Of a stretch of DNA of 6,692 bases, positions 5,725 through 6,692 are shown piece after piece. The notes under the pieces were generated by a model. That model did no database searches. It was given only the letters and a program-made list of their open reading frames with translations, and was not told where the DNA came from. The DNA lies in NCBI GenBank assembly GCA_003164255.1, contig PLST01000326.1:5781-12472 (forward strand). The letters are read 5' to 3'. Position numbers and translations under genes: made by a program. Origin of the DNA: Acidobacteriaceae bacterium (GTDB taxonomy: Bacteria; Acidobacteriota; Terriglobia; Terriglobales; Acidobacteriaceae). Every line of letters begins with the position of its first letter. Position 1 is the stretch's first letter.

Positions 5725-5775
5725 CATTCCCCGGTGCCTCCGCCGCGGCGGACGAGGCACCGGGGGCACCCGCGC
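5725..5775. terminator. Hairpin between convergent PBP and nei genes; unit 4 of the hairpin family, likely bidirectional terminator
   Basis: A perfect 12-bp stem, 5729-5740 (CCCCGGTGCCTC) with 5754-5765, encloses a GC-rich loop that itself holds the palindrome TCCGCCGCGGCGGA (5739-5752), so a further 3-bp inner helix is possible. It starts 20 bases after the PBP stop and ends 20 bases before the nei stop, the expected place for a shared terminator. There is no T-tract on either strand. The flanks, TCATTCCC on the left and GGGGGCACCCG on the right, match hairpin units 1-3, so it appears to be a single copy of the same repeat family. Confidence 0.65.
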
Positions 5776-5794
5776 TCAGATTGACAGCGACAAC

Positions 5795-6655
5795 TCAACA
5801 TCCATCGACATCTGAACCGTCGGGCATGGGCTGGCAGCGCGGGCACCAGAAGGTGACGCGCGCGTCGGGGCCCTGTATGCGGCGGCGAATGGGCTCAGCG
5901 CAGCGGCGGCAGGGCTCGCCGTGGCGGCCGTAGACCCAGACGCTGGCTGTGGGGTCGGACTCGTGCGTTGTGTGGCGCCTTGTGCCGGCATAGGTGACGA
6001 GGGTGTCGCCTGAGTCGACGAGGACGTTGGCGCGAAGAAGCTTTTGCGAGGCGGCGACGAGGGACTGAATCTGCGGGAGGGTGAGCGCAGCAACCCGGCA
6101 AAAGGGATGAATGCCGGTGACAAAACAAATCTCCGATTTGAATTCGTTGCCAACACCGGCTAGCACTTCCTGATGGAGAAGGACATCGGCGATCTCTTCG
6201 CTGCCGTGCGCCTGGATGCGGAGGGCTGCATCTTCGGCGTTGAAGGCGGGGTTGAGGACGTCGATGGCGGCAGCGGGAAAGCGGCGGTCGCGGGCCAGCG
6301 ATTGGGCGGTGTGCATTTCTGCAACGGGCACCTTAAAACCGACGGCGATATATTGCGTGTTCTCGATGACGATGCGCATGTTGAAGCGGGGCTGCTGCCA
6401 ACGCTCGCCGTGACGGTAGATGTGCCAGCTGCCGTTCATGAGCATATGAGTAGCAAGGGTTCCGCCACCGGAGAAGTGAATGAGGAGCCATTTGCCGCGT
6501 GCTTCAACGCTCGAGACAAGCTGGCCGGTGATGGGCGTGTCGTCGTGGAAGCGCGTGAGCATGGGGTAGGTGGAGCGGAAGACGGTGACGGGCTTGCCGG
6601 CGAGCGCGCGGCCGAGGTTGCGGGCGGTGCGAAAGATGGTGTCGCCTTCTGGCAT
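5795..6655 (-). CDS. nei: Nei-type DNA glycosylase/AP lyase (endonuclease VIII family)
   Basis: A 286-residue base-excision repair enzyme of the Fpg/Nei family, which removes oxidised bases (typically pyrimidines for Nei) and cuts the abasic site. The start is fixed by chemistry: after Met removal Pro2 is the Schiff-base nucleophile and Glu3 the general acid (MPEGDT). Lys55 in ARGKWLL is the conserved beta-hairpin lysine, followed by THMLMNGSW. The helix-two-turn-helix is at about 155-178 (LAGVGNEFKSEICF, with Asn170). The C-terminal zinc finger uses Cys249, Cys252, Cys271 and Cys274, with Arg266 in the finger loop at the usual catalytic/DNA-contact place. The PEGDT opening is closer to actinobacterial Nei2-type proteins than to Fpg or E. 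coli Nei (PEGPE), so exact substrate range is inferred. No Shine-Dalgarno is visible upstream; an octamer array lies there instead. The gene is convergent with the PBP gene, 86 bases away. Confidence 0.92.
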   Translation of the reverse strand: MPEGDTIFRTARNLGRALAGKPVTVFRSTYPMLTRFHDDTPITGQLVSSVEARGKWLLIHFSGGGTLATHMLMNGSWHIYRHGERWQQPRFNMRIVIENTQYIAVGFKVPVAEMHTAQSLARDRRFPAAAIDVLNPAFNAEDAALRIQAHGSEEIADVLLHQEVLAGVGNEFKSEICFVTGIHPFCRVAALTLPQIQSLVAASQKLLRANVLVDSGDTLVTYAGTRRHTTHESDPTASVWVYGRHGEPCRRCAEPIRRRIQGPDARVTFWCPRCQPMPDGSDVDGC

Positions 6656-6660
6656 GGTCT

Positions 6661-6692
6661 TTAGGTGGTTAGGTTGTTAGGTTGTTAGGTTG
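6661..6692. repeat. TTAGGTTG octamer tandem array at the window edge, directly upstream of nei
   Basis: Four octamers run to the end of the window: TTAGGTGG followed by three perfect TTAGGTTG. The array may continue beyond it. It begins 5 bases upstream of the nei start codon, so on the nei strand CAACCTAA repeats occupy the place where a ribosome binding site would be expected. Confidence 0.8.

Noticed and set aside
6173..6664. A 163-codon + strand frame over nei
   Set aside because: Complement of the conserved Nei catalytic and H2TH regions; the - strand protein has a complete active site and zinc finger.

Overview
This 6.7 kb window looks like ordinary chromosome of a GC-rich Gram-negative bacterium. 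My best guess is an acidobacterium (Terriglobia/Acidobacteriaceae type). That guess rests on the overall feel of the proteins, the GC-rich codon use, and the gaps filled with short heptamer/octamer arrays and hairpin repeats. It is inference; no rRNA or other phylogenetic marker is present to settle it.

Layout, left to right. (1) Bases 1-53 hold the last 16 codons of a + strand gene that enters from outside, probably the C-terminal CBS domain of a KdsD-type arabinose-5-phosphate isomerase. (2) Facing it on the - strand is a 140-residue membrane-anchored DUF3592-type protein (89-511). (3) A 271-base gap holds a heptamer array and a decayed hairpin repeat. (4) Next is a small exported histidine-rich protein (783-1034) that resembles SmbP-type periplasmic metal binders, followed by a terminator-like hairpin. 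(5) A complete bacterial-type prolyl-tRNA synthetase, proS, lies at 1244-3046. (6) A 253-base gap is almost filled by a composite repeat: a heptamer array, a linker and three hairpin units in tandem. (7) A bifunctional class A penicillin-binding protein follows (3300-5708). (8) A short convergent gap holds one more hairpin unit, placed where a bidirectional terminator would sit. (9) An Nei-type endonuclease VIII lies on the - strand (5795-6655), with an octamer array directly upstream that runs off the window.

The genes do not form one pathway. proS serves translation, the PBP builds the wall, Nei repairs oxidised bases, and the small proteins are envelope-associated. Genes face in both directions, and each gap carries its own repeat or hairpin, so most are probably transcribed separately.

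The most noteworthy signal is a hairpin repeat family seen four times clearly and once in decayed form, always intergenic. Its flanks are nearly constant (a CCC on the left, GGGGCACCCGG on the right), while the stem sequences differ between copies and stay self-complementary. Two of the copies lie inside the artificially extended 5' end of the PBP reading frame and show that the true start is downstream at 3300. I see no sign of a defence system, prophage, CRISPR array, tRNA or rRNA.
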